Below, piece by piece: positions 1 to 10,867 of a stretch of 64,000 nucleotides of DNA. The first letter of the stretch is position 1, and each line of letters starts with the position of its first letter. The translations under genes and the position numbers were made by a program. The notes under the pieces were generated by a model. It had not been told where the DNA came from and ran no database searches. It worked only from the letters and a program-made list of their open reading frames with translations. This DNA is from Sabethes cyaneus (lineage: Eukaryota; Arthropoda; Insecta; Diptera; Culicidae), in assembly GCF_943734655.1 (NCBI RefSeq), contig NC_071353.1, positions 23,454,501 through 23,518,500 of the forward strand, given 5' to 3'.

Positions 1-652
1 ACGGCTTGGTGATGGCCCAGTACCGATCGACGGATATCGCACATAGGTTCAATATCGAAGCCGTGCACGATAAGACATCGAACGATACCCAGATATCACA
101 GAAAACTCGACCGAAATTCCACTCGCCTAGGACCTCGTACATCAAAGCGGGTGGCATTACGAGACACGCAACGCACAGATCGGACACGGCCAGTGAAACC
201 AACAGATAGTTGCATGGTCTTCGCAGCTTGCGCACCAAACAGACGGCAACACATACGAGGATGTTGCCGACGATGGTGCCGAATATCACAGCTAGTAAAA
301 CGATACATATGATCACCTTCCGGATGGTGTCGATCTCCGGCTCATGATCGAGTGCTTTGCCGGCTAAAGTCGACGCGATGATCGATCCGGCAGTGGTGGT
401 CGTCGTGCTGGCAGCTGCCGAACTGAGCGCATTTGAGCCACCGGAACCGCTAGCGCCGGCTGCGGTGTGACTCAAGGTTTGATTTAGGGTCAACAGGGCG
501 AAAGGTGCTACCGTTTGGATACTACCGCCGACGATCGGAACCGCCGAAATGTCAAAATCGGGAACAGCACTGGCACTCGGCGAAGATACGCGATGCTGGC
601 TTCCAATATTGAGTTCATTAACAAGCCGCAAAATGCCTAGTCTAGCGTCCAT
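1..652 (-). CDS. 5-HT7: 5-HT7-type serotonin receptor (aminergic GPCR), 5' coding exon, truncated by the window edge
   Basis: Reading the minus strand from ATG 652-650 gives 217 codons without a stop; an in-frame TAG lies just upstream (about 730), so this is the first ATG of the frame. Residues 1-112 are a low-complexity extracellular N-terminus rich in Ser, Thr, Ala and Gly with a sequon N57-Q-T. TM1 is about 113-137 (GN motif, N130), TM2 about 148-168 (LAVSD, D158), TM3 about 184-206 with the disulphide cysteine C185, the amine-binding aspartate D192 and DRY at 209-211. The loop and TM2 text RRPCNYLLVSLAVSDLCVA and the segment DVLSCTASILNLCAISVDRY match my memory of insect 5-HT7 receptors more than other aminergic subtypes. 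Members of this family couple serotonin to Gs/cAMP at the plasma membrane. TM4-TM7 lie to the left of the window. The subtype is inferred from partial sequence; 5-HT1 or another amine receptor remains possible. Confidence 0.85.
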   Translation of the reverse strand, partial: MDARLGILRLVNELNIGSQHRVSSPSASAVPDFDISAVPIVGGSIQTVAPFALLTLNQTLSHTAAGASGSGGSNALSSAAASTTTTTAGSIIASTLAGKALDHEPEIDTIRKVIICIVLLAVIFGTIVGNILVCVAVCLVRKLRRPCNYLLVSLAVSDLCVACLVMPPALMYEVLGEWNFGRVFCDIWVSFDVLSCTASILNLCAISVDRYWAITKP

Positions 653-2000
653 ATAAGGACCAAGAAGTGGCTCTTTCAATTTGCGATAATTGCTTGGAGG
701 GTCTCTTCGTGTTACTGTTTTATCTGTACTATTCTACAAGTACGCGTGATGTGTGCTTGGTGTTTGAGTGCAGTTCAAAGGACTAACTGTGGTTCTACTC
801 TCCTAACACGTATATTTCTAAACATGCTCCGATGCTCCATTAACGGTATCGCACTTCTGAACATCTTTTTTTTACTTTAATCTTTACAGCATCATTCGCT
901 CTTTGATCTCGACAAAACCTTTTGCACCGAGGATAGAGTTCTATGAATAAAAATTTCACCTTATCATCTACAGCTACACTCCCGGGGATGTCGTCAAGTC
1001 AACTTTTCATATCCTATTAAAATTTTAATGGGAAACCCGACCGTGACGGCACCGGCTAGACTGGATTCTCACAGTTTATTAATTACGGTTTGAAATGAGA
1101 TACCACTAGCCCATCCATAACGGTGCCATGTGTAGCGCTGCCAGACACCGGAAAATTCCCCATCGAAGCCAATTTGCTGCTACAGATGGCACTATGCTAG
1201 GAATTGATCAAACTTTCCGAACAAGGGATGACTTTTATTACTATCGTCCTTCTTCTTGCGACAGGTTTTCCTCCGCCCTGACGTCGAGGATCGGTTTTAT
1301 AATAATTGATTATCACCCTCGGTGGGTGGGACCGCCATCCGGCTGGTATGCTCTCACCGGACAACCGAAGGACACACAGCCAGCTAGAACGCAGCCAGAC
1401 CACATCCACTGTCTGTGCTGTAGTAACAAAAGCGTTCACTACCGAAGCTGCCGGCAACCGAGAACATTTTTCTGCTTACGACGTACCCGGAATCTGTCCG
1501 GTTTTGTTATCCCGCCGTGGCTTCAAGCTGTCTTGGAAGGGCCGGGACGGGTTGACAGTGCGCTAGCGCTAGATTGATTATCGCCGTCTGAAAGTAGAGG
1601 GAAGAAAAAGCGAGAGGAGTGATTAGTTCGTTACGACTTAACGACAGATAGGTGCAATTACTATCCGGATTGTCGATTAGTTTGCGGTTTCATTCTCGTA
1701 AATAAAATAATGAATATTATATTAGAAGTCGTATGTCAGCTTTGATGAAAATTCCAGTGCTTAGTTACAATATAAAGGATTAGAAGATTTTGATTCAAAC
1801 TTATGATAGTACTAAATCTCAAACACTCGGATAGAATACTCAATTGTAAAATTGATAGGGTTTATTGCTAATTGCCGTCATAGAAGGAAAGCCACTTCTT
1901 GTTTCATCATTTCTTGGATGGATTTAACGAATAATCCAAAAGTTCTTGTGCCAATTTGGCCAATTTCAGAACCGGGGCTACACAAGTGTCGTAAGTTTCT
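653..2000. other. upstream flank of the receptor gene; no gene seen
   Basis: This is the 5' side of the minus-strand receptor gene. The part from about 1100 to 1570 is more GC-rich than its surroundings and opens reading frames on both strands, none with a recognisable domain. It could hold 5' UTR or promoter sequence, but no core promoter could be assigned. Confidence 0.4.
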
Positions 2001-2059
2001 ACTTCTTCTTCTTTTTCTTCTTCTTCTTCTTCTTTTTCTTCTTCTTCTTCTTCTTCTTG
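2001..2059 (+). repeat. (CTT)n microsatellite
   Basis: A pyrimidine-only run of CTT triplets with two TTTTT interruptions. It produces runs of Leu or Glu in shadow reading frames that are not genes. Confidence 0.95.
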
Positions 2060-2179
2060 AAGCAACAGTAGCAATAGTACGCTTGGTGTATGTAATAATC
2101 GTGCCTGTGAAACAAAGTTATCGCATGGCAAATGTATGGAAAAATGCGACCTTGAAAGTTTTCGTTGATTTTCATTATC

Positions 2180-2374
2180 TAACAATTGGAAAACAATCTT
2201 TCCATGAAAACCACACAATTGCTGCATCTTTTATGAACCGAATGGTATGCGAACCAACAAAATGCGTTCTGAATTGGAAGAGCTATTACGGGCAAAATCT
2301 TTCATTCTTTCGTGACGCTAGCCTGGATCCAAATTTTGAATTGAAACCCTGCGGTAAGACGTAGTTCTACGTCA
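2180..2374 (-). repeat. fragment of the palindrome-tipped repeat family, end inverted
   Basis: Read on the minus strand, the tip TGACGTAGAACTACGTC at 2374-2358 is followed by sequence matching the left ends at 49047 and 44370 (an imperfect palindrome, then GGTTTCAATTCAAAATTTGG, then a stretch containing GCGTCACGAAA). Only about 190 bp of the element is recognisable. Confidence 0.7.
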
Positions 2375-2760
2375 AAAGAATGCGAAAATGTATCGAAATA
2401 ACAACAATAATTTGATGAAATGACTATGAATAGATGTAGGAAAGTTGATGAAGAGACGACGATTAAGAGACGGAAAAACAGGAACAAAACATAACATGAC
2501 AAAAAATAATTAGGCTTATGCAAATTTGAAAAAAAGTTAATGTTGCCCCGCTCATTCAAAAATTTTCGAAATATGAAAGGGCAAAAAAATAATTATGTTG
2601 CATCCTTGAGTGATAAGCAGATTTTTTCAGTTCAACGAGTTTGCATTATCCAATATGTGCAAAATTAAAGCAATTAACCTGTTAGTCTTGAGATCAACTT
2701 TCTTTCACCAATTAAGCTTTCTGGTTCCGGCTGCAAATCACAGGCGACTATTTTGCTTAA

Positions 2761-3765
2761 CCTTCCGTTACTCGCGCCAACTTTTGTAACACGGATACTC
2801 GCGCGTTGTATTTTGTACAACACTCTTTATCTCGGAATATCTCGGAATCCTGGCTATACAGAAAGTTACTGTCTTCAGCAAAGTTAATCAATAGGTTAAG
2901 ACCTTTCGTTTGGGGGATAGAATTTTATAAGTTTGTCACCAGGCGGCGCCAAAGCCCGCTGTAAATTGTGCATCTTACAATTGCGGCCATATACAAGTTG
3001 CAGCATTCGGAAAGATTCTTTTATCGTTCCTAAATGATGTAGCATCCTGTTGATTAAATTTTTTTGTAGCAGTTATTATGTTTTCTTAAATATTTTTCAC
3101 ATAAAACATCTCATCACATAAACTATGGTAACATTTCTGCTGTTGGCAGAAAGTAGGGCATCAGTGGTTAAAAAGTAGGGCTAATGTCGTGTTTTGATTT
3201 ATTTGGACAGGATGTTTAGAAAGTTTTTTCCACAGTGATGATACATAGTGCGAAAATTGGATACTTCCGTTCGTCAGCCTAGCATTTTTGGTCCACTAAA
3301 ACATTGTTTGAAAACAGGATCTTACAAATAAACAGATTCCGTAGATAGAACACATTCAGAAAACTAGCCCATACACTAGCGCCGTGAAATCCCGAAATTA
3401 TGAACTTTTGCACTCCTACGGAATGACCATCAACTGCTGAATAACTTTGCTGTATATAGAAACCATTTTCCCTTATGAAGAAATAAGAGAAAATTCCGGT
3501 AGGGACCAAGTGCGGTCACACGCCGCTTGCATCGTTTTTGCGATTTCGGTTTAGGCTCATCTATTTTGCTGAACACTTTAACGCATTAATGTATTGAATA
3601 ATTATGTCATTTTGTTCATAATAAGTTTATTGAATTATTAAAATAAAAATTGAATTATTAAAATAAGTTTATTTTGGTTTGAGATCGATCTGTTACATTA
3701 AAACAAATTGGCATCTAAAAATCTACAAGTGTTCTACAAAATACAACAGCGCGAGTAACGGAAGG
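2761..3765. mobile_element. TIR element with CCTTCCGTTACTCGCGC ends
   Basis: The left end CCTTCCGTTACTCGCGC is exactly inverted at the right end; after an indel the match resumes with GTTGTATTTTGTA and AACACT. Length is about 1,005 bp. The flanks (TTAA on the left, ATAA on the right) do not give a clean target duplication. No transposase frame is visible, so this is probably a non-autonomous DNA element. A related end occurs near 28060-28100. Confidence 0.75.
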
Positions 3766-3910
3766 ATAACCTTTATGTTCCCCACGTCAAAAATCGGGGT
3801 GCTTGCAATCAGACTTTTGGCAGCATTTGCTTTAAATTTCGTTTCATTTTAATTCAACTTGCTTTAAAAGAACCGAATCAGATTGAGGCAAAAATTAATC
3901 AAACAATATA

Positions 3911-5163
3911 ACGGGTGGCAACTAAAATTTGGAATTTTATCGCGGCTCTTATGCTCAACAACAAACGAGCTCTAAGAGAAATCAGCTAGCACCAAATCGT
4001 ACATCAATAACCGAAAATTATCGCAAATAACTCTTAACAAATTTGAAATCGTAATTAAAGCTTAATAAAGTCCCCCCAAGTTGATTTTCAGTCGTATATA
4101 ACGATAATTGCTGACATTCATATGATATTCAGCACAAAATCGTATAGCAGTACAGAGCGGATCGGGTTTAATCGGTAATCGGTTTAATGCGAATGTTTAT
4201 TCCTCATCACGTATATCGCCTCCAAAATACCACGAATATGCCAATTTTGCGCATCAAAAACGATTTATTAGCATGTATATATGTACGTAATGCTGATTTT
4301 TAACTTTTATATACATGCTAGCTAAAATGCTAGCTGGGCTCTCTCTCCTCTTTTTGTTAATATTTTTTGTTTCGTTCATGCTTGCCCCAGTTATGCTAAA
4401 AATGGTGTCAAAACAAGAAGTATTTCGGGAGCACGTTGTACACTTCTACGAACTGCGATAGAAATCTCGGTAAAAAGTGTACGGTACAACATTTAAATAG
4501 CGAATAACTTGCGGTTTCGACTATTTACCATATCCTAAGATGCCCAACAACTATTCGCAAGCAAGGTAGTGGCAGACTAGCCAAAATTATGGACTCAGAA
4601 GGACATCGTTCTCTTTCTCATTTTTTCAACAACAAGCCCTCTGGTTTGACTATCAATTAAGATGCACCAGCAGAATGTTTGAAGAAAATTTTGATCCCGT
4701 TTATACAAAAACGTCATGCAAATGGACAATACGTGTTTTGACCGAATAGAGCATCATCGCATTACGCCAAAAAAAAACACAATCGTTCCTGAATACCCAT
4801 TCGATCCCATTTTTACCCAAAAACCACGACCCGAAAAATCTATCTCAGTACGATAGAAGATTTCTTCGGGATTTTGAGTTCCTTGGTGTACAAAAATAAC
4901 TGGAGAGCCACGAATTGCAAACAATTGGTTGGTAGAATCAAGAGATGCATTCGCAAAGTTGACATGACAGCCGTACAGCGCTCCTGTTTCGATGTGTAAC
5001 GAAAGATTCGCCGAAAAGCCGATTACGGACCGTTTTCAAATGTACATTAATTTTTTTTCAACAATGGATAATGTATCTTCAATTTCGATAAATCAGATCT
5101 TCTATCTTTTTCTTTTTTTTGACATCTTGAGAAAAAAATTCCAAAATTTTAGTTGCCACCCGT
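3911..5163 (+). mobile_element. mariner/Tc1-type element, degenerate, with TA target duplication
   Basis: Terminal inverted repeats begin ACGGGTGGCAACTAAAATTT and are matched at the right end with one base inserted. TA flanks both sides (3909-3910 and 5164-5165). Length is 1,253 bp, usual for a mariner. A broken transposase lies inside. Confidence 0.9.
4402..5050 (+). pseudogene. mariner-like transposase remnant
   Basis: The frame opens MVSKQEVFREHVVHFYEL, a mariner-type start, and then breaks with stops and frameshifts. Recognisable later pieces are a GSGRLAKI linker, a stretch like the second catalytic region (NRASSHYAKK), IEDFFGILSSLVYKNNW near the third catalytic residue, and a C-terminal CKQLVGRIKRCIRK segment. 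The intact family cuts and pastes DNA using a DD(D/E) triad. At least four disruptions make this copy non-functional. The exact subfamily is not assigned. Confidence 0.85.
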
Positions 5164-5165
5164 TA

Positions 5166-5885
5166 TGAGTGAAATTCAGTACCGCTTTTGACGGAGATAT
5201 TCCGAGTTGCATTGGGATTATTTTTCCCGTTATAGGCACTAGATAGGATAAAAATAGAAATACGACAAATTAGACACTCCGAAATATAAGCCTTCGGAGT
5301 GCTTTCGGAGCTAGATTTTGGTCGATTTTTCCGTGAAGTGTCCAAGTACGTACCTCAATTTTGGATGTTAGGAACGTAAAACTCAAAGATACAGTTTGTT
5401 TACCATGCATTGGGTGTATGCAGACAGGATGTTACTGAACTGTTCGAAACTTGAAATTTTCGGAACGGTTTGCATCCTTAATATACAAAGGTAAACACGT
5501 TATTGTTGGAGAAGAAGCATCAGCTGATATTCATGACTAAAAGGTTGACTAAGAAACAAGGGGTTTCAAACGTGAATAGTTTCAGAGATTTGTTTTCTTA
5601 AAATATGTCGGTAGCACAGCATATGCGTTCCAAGTAAAAAAGTGGTAGGGACCAAAGCTGCCATTTTCACTCTATGATTGGATTACGATACTATTTCGTG
5701 GTTACAGAGGAAGTGTCACGAATTTGGATTATTATGTGGCACTCCACTATTATCAAAGTGGTTCATCTCTACCAGGATGCTTACTTCATGGTTGAAAAAC
5801 CGGTTTTGACTAATAGTTGCATACATTTTCATCGGAATTTTGTAAAATATGTAAAAAGGACGACAACAGAAGAACGAATATAGAA
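5166..5885. other. no feature recognised
   Basis: AT-rich sequence between the mariner remnant and the foldback element. Short open frames here have no recognisable domain, start context or splice structure. Confidence 0.4.
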
Positions 5886-6650
5886 TCATGCGATATTTTT
5901 TTAACTTGCAATGAAACAACTAACAAATGGCACGGTTCTATAAAGAAGAAAAGCTAGGCTTTCAAATTAAATAAAAAATGTTTGGCGACCATCTTGGATT
6001 TGGTCGCCATATTGGCTATTATCGAAAAATCGCCGCTTTCGCCATGAGCCACCAAACCGATTTTCATTTTAAGACCACCATCAGAAAGCTGAAAGCTATG
6101 TAAAAATACAACATGACGGCCGAATCCAAAATGGCAGCCAATTATTTTTCACTTCATTTGAAAGTCCGTTCCTTCCTCTTTACAAAATCGCGTCGTTTGT
6201 AGTTTATTTTATAGCAAATTTTGGAATTATCACAATAATTATATGAAAACCGGGATCCTTGCTACGGATAACCGGTTGTTTTATTTAGTTAATGCCAATG
6301 CATACCCTATTTTACCCTTGTAATATATTTACTCAGCTTTCTAATGGTGGTCTTAAAATGAAAATCGGCTGGGTGGCGATAAATCCAAGATGGCCACCAA
6401 AAAATGTTTACTCCATTTGAAAGCCCAGTTCTTCTGCTTTATAGAACCGTGCCATTTATTAGTTGTTTCATTGCAACTTTTAAAAATATCACATGAAATG
6501 TTGGGCCCTTTGCCGAACGAGGGGTCCACTATTTCGAGATATTAAACGTATAATTCTCATTTTTTAACCATTTTCAATCAATCAAGTACAAAAGTTCTAA
6601 TATTTGAAGACCTCGTGTTAGTAGTGGCCCCGTTTTAACGAGAATTACTA
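5886..6650. mobile_element. long-armed foldback element, copy 1
   Basis: The outer left arm, from about 5886 (GCGATATTTTT, then AACTAACAAATGGCACGGTT), is inverted at about 6436-6500 (AACCGTGCCATTTATTAGTT, then AAAAATATCAC). Both arms carry a segment close to TTGGATTTGGTCGCCAT or its complement. The right side continues beyond the paired arm and ends CCCCGTTTTAACGAGAATTAC, the same terminus as the larger copy at 14029-15647. The left outermost portion is missing. There is no coding capacity. Confidence 0.75.
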
Positions 6651-6839
6651 TTATTAGAGACGAATTATCAGACACGAATGCTCCGAAAGGTGTTAAGTGT
6701 CTTTAATAAACAAACAACAAACAAAAACTATCATTAGAATTGTTATTTAACATTTAGGTTGTCTTTTTTATAAGCCGGAAGGACATTGAGCCACTGTGAC
6801 AGCCTTAATGATCACCTTTTGAGGCAGTTTTGGTTGTCT

Positions 6840-7640
6840 TCAAAGTAAACAAAGCAAACGGACAACACGAAAAGGTGATGAAAAGACAACAAAAAATGAA
6901 AAAAATCGACAAAATGACGATGCCTAAATGAAGGTACCAAAACAGCAACAAAAAAGGCGTCGACAATATCGGTAAAAAGCCGTTGAAAAAGGTGACGAAA
7001 AAAAACGACAAAAACGGAGTCGACAAATAACGAACAAACGACGGAAATGTGACGTAAAGCTGGTAAAACTACCATGAAAATGTGAAAAAAATACAACAGA
7101 GAGATGACATAAAGACACCGAAAACGCGAAGAAAACCACAAAAAAAAAACGAAAAGATAACATAAGAACGAAGAAAAGACTGCAAAAAGAAGACAAAAAG
7201 TTAACGAAGTGGCGGCGAGAAGATGACGAAAAAGTGATAACAACTAGGCGAAAAGCTAATGAAAATAAATACGAAAAACAACAAAAATACTATCAAAAGA
7301 CACCGGATAAACGCCAGAGAAATGATCCAAACGATCATCAAAATGCCAAAAACGACGGAAAGGCTATAAATAGATACAGAAAAGGTGATGAAGAGAAGAG
7401 ACGCTTAAACGACAACCAAACAGCGACAAGAAATGCCGAAACAGACTACAACTGAAGACAAAAAGACGCAATTAAGAGCAACCAAGAACGCAATAAAAGA
7501 CAACAACAAAATTACAACAAATCGCCGAAAAAAGACAAAAGAACAATGTAAAGTTGCCAGAGAGGCAGGTGTTAAAAAGAGCAAACCATCGAACCACAGA
7601 ACCGAAAACATACACGAGGGAAAATAAAAAATGAGAGATG
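6840..7640. repeat. A-rich degenerate short-period repeat
   Basis: About 800 bp in which words such as GACAAAA, GACGAAAA, CAACAAAA and GATGAAAAG recur at irregular spacing. T and C are strongly under-represented on the plus strand. This composition opens many overlapping frames on both strands; their hydrophobic or lysine-rich translations are artefacts. Best read as a decayed simple-sequence array. Confidence 0.7.
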
Positions 7641-7660
7641 GAAAACATAGATGAAAGGAG

Positions 7661-8672
7661 AATGATCAAAGATTAATGTTTGTTTAATTCGAAAAGTACT
7701 AATTTTCTCCAAATACAATCAAGAGCAATATCTATAAAACAAATGTGATAAAGAGTGATCACACATTTGGGCGGGTTTTGCTTCTCTATTGATATCCGTA
7801 ATTGAACTACGGATCTTCCTCAGAAAAGTCTGGCAGTGCTGTTTCCCAGTTCATCCAGTTTATCATTCTTTGCACCAGAAAGTCCTTCACTTCTCAGAGT
7901 ATTGATGTTTCAGTATGAACGAAAAAGTAAACAACGACTGTTGTTTTTGTCAACTGTAAATGGTATATAACTATTTATTGGTCATAACCTTGGGTAAATG
8001 GAATAGAAAGACAAGAGCAACAAGCCAGTGAAATTATAGTTCATTAATCGCTCAGCTCTGATATGTCACTCAATGACTCCATTTCGTTTGTGAGCGTCGA
8101 GAATAAACTTCGACACAATGATGTTTTGCCGGATGAAAAAAAAGCTGACGAAGCATTAGGAAACCGAAAGTAATAAAACCTGTTTCAATGACAAATTACT
8201 TTGTCCTTTATTATAAACACAAAAAGGAATGGCAGCCCTCGTTTCCGCTAGTTAATGTGAAAATGTTTCTTTGAACCTTAACCACCCACCACTGCCAAAC
8301 GGTGTTCCGCTGCAGCTGTAATCCTGACAACATTGTTTTCAGCACAATTTCATACATTGTCTCGAAACGTAACCGTCGCGACACGTTGTCACAGTAGATG
8401 TGCATAAAAACTAGCCCCATTTGCCGTAATCTCACGCGATACTTTTAATTTTTAATTTAATTTAATTATTACCGCCACTTGCTGTAGAATTCCCTGCGCA
8501 AACAAAAAACGATTCCACAGGAGAGCTTCTAGAGAGAATAGAAAAAAAAGACAAACTCTGAAAGGCAACAACACGAAAAACATTTTAAATTCTGCACCAT
8601 TGTTGGTTGGCCTTCTGCAGTAGCAGAGGAAACCGGATGTTGCACACAGGAGAAAAAGTTCACAATGCCACC
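7661..8672. other. no feature recognised
   Basis: Mostly unique-looking intergenic sequence. The minus-strand frame at 8211-8435 has no recognisable motif. Confidence 0.35.
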
Positions 8673-8816
8673 ATGCGGGTGCTCCTAGTAGTACTAGTGA
8701 TGGTGAACCTGGTTTGTGCACTTAAGCGACAGGCTTCCAGCAAGGGAACGTGGAGGGCAAAAAAAACGGAAATACAACCCCCACCTAAAACTATGATAAA
8801 CGGTCGAGGTGGATAG
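8673..8816 (+). CDS. possible small secreted peptide, 47 residues
   Basis: The ATG at 8673 sits in a favourable context (GCCACCATGC). Its product starts with a signal-peptide-like run, MRVLLVVLVMVNLVCA, followed by a basic, polar tail with a KK pair at about residues 29-30, a PPPK stretch, and the end MINGRGG. That could suggest a processed peptide (a dibasic site, and Gly-Arg as an amidation signal) or only the first exon of a longer secreted protein. A longer frame begins upstream at 8607, but the internal ATG has the better context. There is no family match from memory and no supporting neighbour; chance is a real alternative. Confidence 0.25.
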   Translation: MRVLLVVLVMVNLVCALKRQASSKGTWRAKKTEIQPPPKTMINGRGG

Positions 8817-10866
8817 AATTTAAACTCACTCGTTCGCACCGAAAAAAAACATTACTCGTTACACTGTTGAAATATGTGCTTTGCTGGAAAATCCGGTTGT
8901 GAAAAATAGTCCAAACTAAATAAAAGTTATTATTTTCTTACTTCGCCGAGAATGATAGCGAAAAACCGACCCTTGACCGTAAAATCGTTGAGCAATTTCC
9001 CAACTAAAGATGCTGTTTTTAATTTCTTGTCGTATTTTAAGCGCACCATAAATTCTTGTTTCGGGCCCACTACCGAACACAAACAAACCCGTTTCCAAGT
9101 GAGTCTCCCTGCTGGTACTAATGAAAATATATTGCGACTCGCTACTCGTAAGGGTGTCCTTTTGCGCCAAGTTGCCCGCCTTACAGACGCTTCCCAAGGT
9201 TGCCGCAGAACGGGTGTGTGCGTGTGGGTGGGTATGTGAAAAATCGTATCATTTTTCCGCTGTCATTTTCCGGCTTCAACCGGGCTTCAACACGCGCAAC
9301 TCGGGTAGTGGGTCTCGACCCATATATAAATTTAAGGGCACCGTCGACGGTCGGAGGTGCGAAACTTTTTATCAGCTTGTGCTGTGTGTACAGGCCGCCG
9401 GCAGCGGCGGCGGCGGCAACGGGCAACAATTCTAGGAACGCGGTAGGAATGCCATTTCCAGTAACAGGACTGAACGGTTTTCCGTTCCACTCCAGCCACG
9501 GCGGTTTTAAGTGCCTTTCGCTGTGTGCCTCGGTCGGAGTGTCTCAGCTGGTTAGGAGTAATGAAACGGACACATTCCTTCCAGCGGGCGTGTCCGTACT
9601 AGGAGATCCATTTTTTCGAAAAGTTATCGCATCCGGCTCTTTCTGTCTGCTAGGAATTTCACGTACAACGCTTGAACTTATTGCTGTCGAACATTGAAGA
9701 GTTTTGAAAACTTTACAGCCTCTTTTACTAAAGCTGGTGAGAGAATATTTGTCCGTTTCAAGTTTAGCAGCTTTTTTTCGAACTTGAAAGTATTTGAAAT
9801 GCTAGCAAAGCAGGACCTCTTTACATTCTAACCGTTATCGTTTCTTTCCCCAAAAAAATACAAAATAATGTTTTTTTTTACTTGAAGTCAAGATTCTGTG
9901 CATAATGGTAGAAAAATACATAATAATCTACTATGCAAATATAAATAAATAAAAAGTAAATTTGCAAACGGCTGATCATCTTGACATTTTGAAATAAATA
10001 TTTTTCTACTAAACAATATTCCTCGTGCAACTCGGTCGATGTTCTGGTTGCAATGTACCTTTACTGACTCTGCTGTTGAAAAAAAGCTGCTCTCGCTTCA
10101 TTGTGTATTCTAGGTGTTTTCCCCCCTGCTGATATGTTTTCACAATTTATGCTGTGAGGTGATTTTTTGTTCTGTCTTGGATACCTGCATCTCCACCGGA
10201 CTGCTGACTGCTCTGGAACGGACTTCCGACTGAGCGAGATTATCAAAACAAAAAAGAAAACTTCTGTTGGAAGCAACTACAAAACTGCACCACCTGGGTA
10301 TGAGAACAATGGTAATATTTCAAAATTGAATAATTTCACCTTCAACGCACAGAACAGAACAGATGTCAGGGATTAAACAAACAAACAAAAATTTCATTCA
10401 AAGTTTAGTGTCGCGCAATTAAAATTATCCGCAGCTTAATCTAAAACTCAAAACAATCTTAAATTACTCATCGCCCCATCATTGCGGGGGCAACAGCTGT
10501 GCAGATGGTAAACAAATTTGTATTCAAGCTGTGGAAAGGCGGATAACGGCACACTTATTATTCAGTGACATTTACATCCCCGTGGGCTGATACTGGTTAG
10601 CTGAGCTGACACAACAATTATTCTATCAGCGACAAGCAGTGGCGTCGGAATTGCCAGCCGCTTGGGGAACTCAACAGTGCCTGAATGAAAGCAGTTTCAA
10701 TTTAGTTAATTTGCGGTATTTCGATGAATTTTTTGAAGCATTTTAAGTGAAAAAAAATATAAAATGTTCGAATCGACTTTTTTGTGAGACCTAAAAATTT
10801 ACTTATTCAGCATAGAAAAGACATCAAAATTCTTAAGTACTCCGATTTGGTTCAGATTTTGTGTGT
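8817..10866. other. intergenic sequence with a GC-rich island and a TATA-like box
   Basis: The part from about 9060 to 9700 is GC-rich compared with its surroundings, holds a short (GGC)n run at about 9400 and a TATATAAATTT motif at about 9322. It opens a 165-codon frame (9200-9697) with low-complexity content and no recognisable domain. It may be a promoter or 5' UTR of an unplaced gene. The rest shows nothing definable. Confidence 0.3.
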
Positions 10867-10867
10867 A

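Noticed and set aside
1128..1577. 149-codon plus-strand frame upstream of the receptor
   Set aside because: No recognisable domain, open frames on both strands in GC-rich sequence; more likely receptor 5' flank.
6805..7669. Several overlapping frames on both strands, some looking like membrane proteins
   Set aside because: They come from A-rich simple sequence; complementary frames are open in the same place and no domain or codon bias is visible.
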